DNA from: Lentisphaeria bacterium UBA1829
GTDB lineage: Bacteria > Verrucomicrobiota > Lentisphaeria > Victivallales > UBA1829
Direction: 5' to 3'
Length of the DNA: 7,258 bases
Assembly (NCBI GenBank): GCA_002338895.1
Contig: DDJH01000146.1
Span: forward strand, 1 to 7,258
The position numbers and the translations under genes were made by a program. Below are positions 5,128 to 7,258 of this stretch, in pieces; within the stretch, counting starts at the first letter, position 1; each line of letters opens with the position of its first letter. A model generated the notes under the pieces. It was given only the letters and a program-made list of their open reading frames with translations. It was not told the DNA's origin and searched no databases.

Positions 5128-7258
5128 ATGAAATGGTCCAATTTTCTGCTTGTCTCGGTTGCCGCATTGACCGGCATCCAGGCAAGCGCCAACGTGAAGA
5201 TGCCGAATCTCTTCAGCAACAACATGATCCTTCAGCGCGATTCGAAGGCCAATGTCTGGGGCTGGGCGGATGACGGAGAAGAGGTCACGGTGAACTTCAA
5301 GGGGCAGACCCGGAAAACCACCGCGAAAGATGGCCGCTGGATGGTCACCCTGGATCCGATGAAGGCCGATGCAAAAGGCGATACCCTTTCGATCAAAGGA
5401 CGCAATCAGCTGACGTTCCGGAATGTTGTTGTCGGCGACATCTGGATCTGCTCCGGTCAGTCCAACATGGAATGGCGTCTCAACAACACCAACAACGCCC
5501 AGCAGGAGAAACAGCAGGCCAACTATCCCGCCATCCGTCTTTTCAACGGGAATCTTTACCGGGGAGGGATGAAACCGCAGGATAATTTCCCCGGCAGAAG
5601 CTGGCAGGTCTGCACACCCGGAACCGCCGGAAACTTCTCCGCCGTGGCCTACTTCTTCGGACGGGATCTCAACAAGGCCTTGAATGTTCCGATCGGTCTG
5701 ATCTCGGTGAACTGGGGCGGGACACGGATCGAACCGTGGACCAGCACCTACGGCTTCTCGACCCAGCCGAAACTCCGCAGCATCTACAACACCCTTCTGG
5801 CCAATGTCCCGGGCACGCCGCAGAGCGAGGCCGCATATAAAAAGGCCATTGCCGACATGGAAAAATGGATTGCGGATGCCAAAGCCGCCGTGGCAGGCAA
5901 ACAGGTACTGCCCGATCTACCCCGCTTCCCGAACGGACTGCACTACGAGAATCAGCAGCAGCCGGTGGTGCTGTTCAACACGATGATCCATCCGCTGCTC
6001 TCCTTCGCGTTCAAGGGGGCGATCTGGTACCAGGGATGCGCCAATGTCGGTGACGGCGCGCTTTACAAGGATAAGATGAAGGCACTTGTCGCATCGTGGA
6101 GAAAAGAGTTCAACAAGCCGGACATGCCGTTTTATTTTGTTCAGCTTGCGCCGTTCAACTACGGCAATCCGCACCGACTTCCGATCCTCTGGGAGGCCCA
6201 GCAGGGATTCGCAGACGAGGATCCGAACGCGGCGATGGCGGTCACCAACGACATCGGCAATTTCCGCGACATTCATCCGCGGAACAAGCAGGATGTCGGA
6301 GCGCGTCTTGCTCTTCTGGCTCTGAAGTATACATACGGGAAGAAGGATCTTGTCGCGGATTCTCCGTTCTTTGAATCGCTGAAGATCGAAAACGGCAAGG
6401 CGGTTGTCACATTCCGCAACGCGAAGACCCTGAAGACCAAAGACGGCAAACCGGCCAAATACTTTGAAATTGCCGGGGCCGACAGCCGCTTCTATCCCGC
6501 CACCGCCGTTCTCAGCGGCAACAAGGCGACTCTCTCCAGCGACAAGGTTTCCAAACCCTATATGGTCCGTTATGCATGGAACCACAACGTCACGACCAAT
6601 CTTGTCAATGAGAACAATCTCCCGGCCGGAGCCTTCCGTGCCTCAATTCCAATCCCTGTCCGGGGAGCGCTGGACCGCCTGGTCCCGGAGGCGAAATCCA
6701 TGAAGGTCGCCTACGCCATCTCCGCGAAGAAAATCTGGGAAAACGGCGCTCCGCTCTACAAGCAGAACAACAGCCGGGAACTCGCCGGAAAGAAGATCAA
6801 AACCATCGGTTATTTCCTGCATCTGGTCGGAAATGACGGTTCTGAGCGCTATGTCTATGCAACGGTGGATCCGTTCTCGCAGGATATTGCAAAGCTCGGT
6901 CTTCCGACCGCATCCAATCAGGCCGTCTTCCAACAGATCGTCAAGAATCTGACGGTCAAGAGCAACGTTCCCGGTCTCTCCAACGGCAAATTCGAGGATG
7001 GAAACGTGGAAATCTGGAGCGGAAACTACGGTCAGATGAACGCGGCGAAAATCCCGGGGGCCTCCAACTCCACCTATGATTTCGGCGACACGAAATCGTC
7101 CGATCGCGACGAATACGGTTCCTTCCAGCTTCACAACTACAAACAGAAGCAGACCGTCTTTGCGATGAACAACTTCCGTTCCGCCACCCCGGATGTCGGA
7201 ATCGGCAACAACAAGCAGGGCAATCCGGATTACACCTTTACCGGAGCGTCCAAGCATT
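5128..7258 (+). CDS. Secreted sialate O-acetylesterase-family SGNH esterase (3' end beyond window)
   Basis: The frame is open from ATG 5128 to the window end (710 complete codons, no stop). GAGGAG sits 7 bases before the ATG. Residues 1-21 form a Sec signal peptide with cleavage after ASA. A beta-rich N-terminal domain with LFSNNMILQR (about 28-37) precedes the SGNH/SASA catalytic core: block I CSGQSNMEW with nucleophile Ser112, block II VNWGGTRIEPW (194-204), block III WYQGCAN (300-306) and block V DIHP with Asp381 and His383. The core ends near NLPAGAF (497-503). The family removes O-acetyl groups from sialic acids or from plant and other polysaccharides; the substrate here is unknown. Block III normally reads WYQGESN, so Glu-Ser is replaced by Cys-Ala. 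A further 200+ residues follow, including IEIW-type strands, a NYG turn, VPGAS-like IPGAS and a YDFGD motif (about 628-654), suggesting an accessory, possibly carbohydrate-associated, module that I cannot name. Confidence 0.94.
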   Translation, partial: MKWSNFLLVSVAALTGIQASANVKMPNLFSNNMILQRDSKANVWGWADDGEEVTVNFKGQTRKTTAKDGRWMVTLDPMKADAKGDTLSIKGRNQLTFRNVVVGDIWICSGQSNMEWRLNNTNNAQQEKQQANYPAIRLFNGNLYRGGMKPQDNFPGRSWQVCTPGTAGNFSAVAYFFGRDLNKALNVPIGLISVNWGGTRIEPWTSTYGFSTQPKLRSIYNTLLANVPGTPQSEAAYKKAIADMEKWIADAKAAVAGKQVLPDLPRFPNGLHYENQQQPVVLFNTMIHPLLSFAFKGAIWYQGCANVGDGALYKDKMKALVASWRKEFNKPDMPFYFVQLAPFNYGNPHRLPILWEAQQGFADEDPNAAMAVTNDIGNFRDIHPRNKQDVGARLALLALKYTYGKKDLVADSPFFESLKIENGKAVVTFRNAKTLKTKDGKPAKYFEIAGADSRFYPATAVLSGNKATLSSDKVSKPYMVRYAWNHNVTTNLVNENNLPAGAFRASIPIPVRGALDRLVPEAKSMKVAYAISAKKIWENGAPLYKQNNSRELAGKKIKTIGYFLHLVGNDGSERYVYATVDPFSQDIAKLGLPTASNQAVFQQIVKNLTVKSNVPGLSNGKFEDGNVEIWSGNYGQMNAAKIPGASNSTYDFGDTKSSDRDEYGSFQLHNYKQKQTVFAMNNFRSATPDVGIGNNKQGNPDYTFTGASKH

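Noticed and set aside
4968..5273. Plus-strand frame of 101 codons in the divergent intergenic region
   Set aside because: It runs through the esterase promoter, leader and signal peptide in another frame; no ribosome binding site and no protein-like pattern.
5917..7257. Two minus-strand frames (222 and 204 codons) opposite the esterase
   Set aside because: Mirror frames of the esterase coding sequence; no family pattern and no promoter.
1..7258. CRISPR array, insertion sequence or toxin-antitoxin pair
   Set aside because: No regularly spaced repeats, transposase or paired small toxin/antitoxin genes are visible.

Overview
The window looks like the junction between an integrated phage-like element (left third) and an ordinary bacterial chromosome (right two thirds). 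The right side carries a secreted sialate O-acetylesterase-type SGNH esterase with a long C-terminal extension, a YbhE-type lactonase, an AraC regulator and a Smr protein. This gene mix and the sequence style fit a carbohydrate-degrading member of the PVC group, for example Lentisphaerota/Victivallales. That assignment is from memory of protein style, not from a search, and is tentative.

Layout. Positions 2-972 (+) hold three tightly packed genes of the element: a partial DUF1353-like phage protein, a 71-residue protein with one membrane segment and a coiled coil, and a 153-residue lipoprotein. They overlap by 4 bp (ATGA) or abut exactly. The lipoprotein gene runs 35 bp into the convergent 3' end of a tyrosine integrase (938-2320, -). 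The integrase begins 88 bp beyond the 3' end of a complete initiator-type tRNA-Met (2409-2483, -), the usual arrangement of an element inserted in a tRNA 3' end. The tRNA has a near-consensus promoter at 2515-2543.

The flanking chromosome contains, all on the minus strand, lactonase (3811-4848), smr (3461-3724) and araC (2590-3453), probably one transcription unit. Divergent from it is the esterase (from 5128, +, open at the window end). The 279-bp divergent intergenic region carries a very good sigma-70-type promoter for the esterase with an extended -10, bracketed by a perfect 11-bp inverted repeat. There is also a weaker promoter candidate for the lactonase. The transporter or regulator logic beyond this cannot be seen here.

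Most noteworthy points: the integrase has Thr in place of the first catalytic Arg; it lies downstream of the tRNA promoter with no visible terminator between; a long RNA hairpin covers the Shine-Dalgarno and TTG start of smr, with a competing alternative hairpin upstream; and an operator-like palindrome spans the esterase promoter. I did not find a clearly new defence or mobile system, only individual unusual points.
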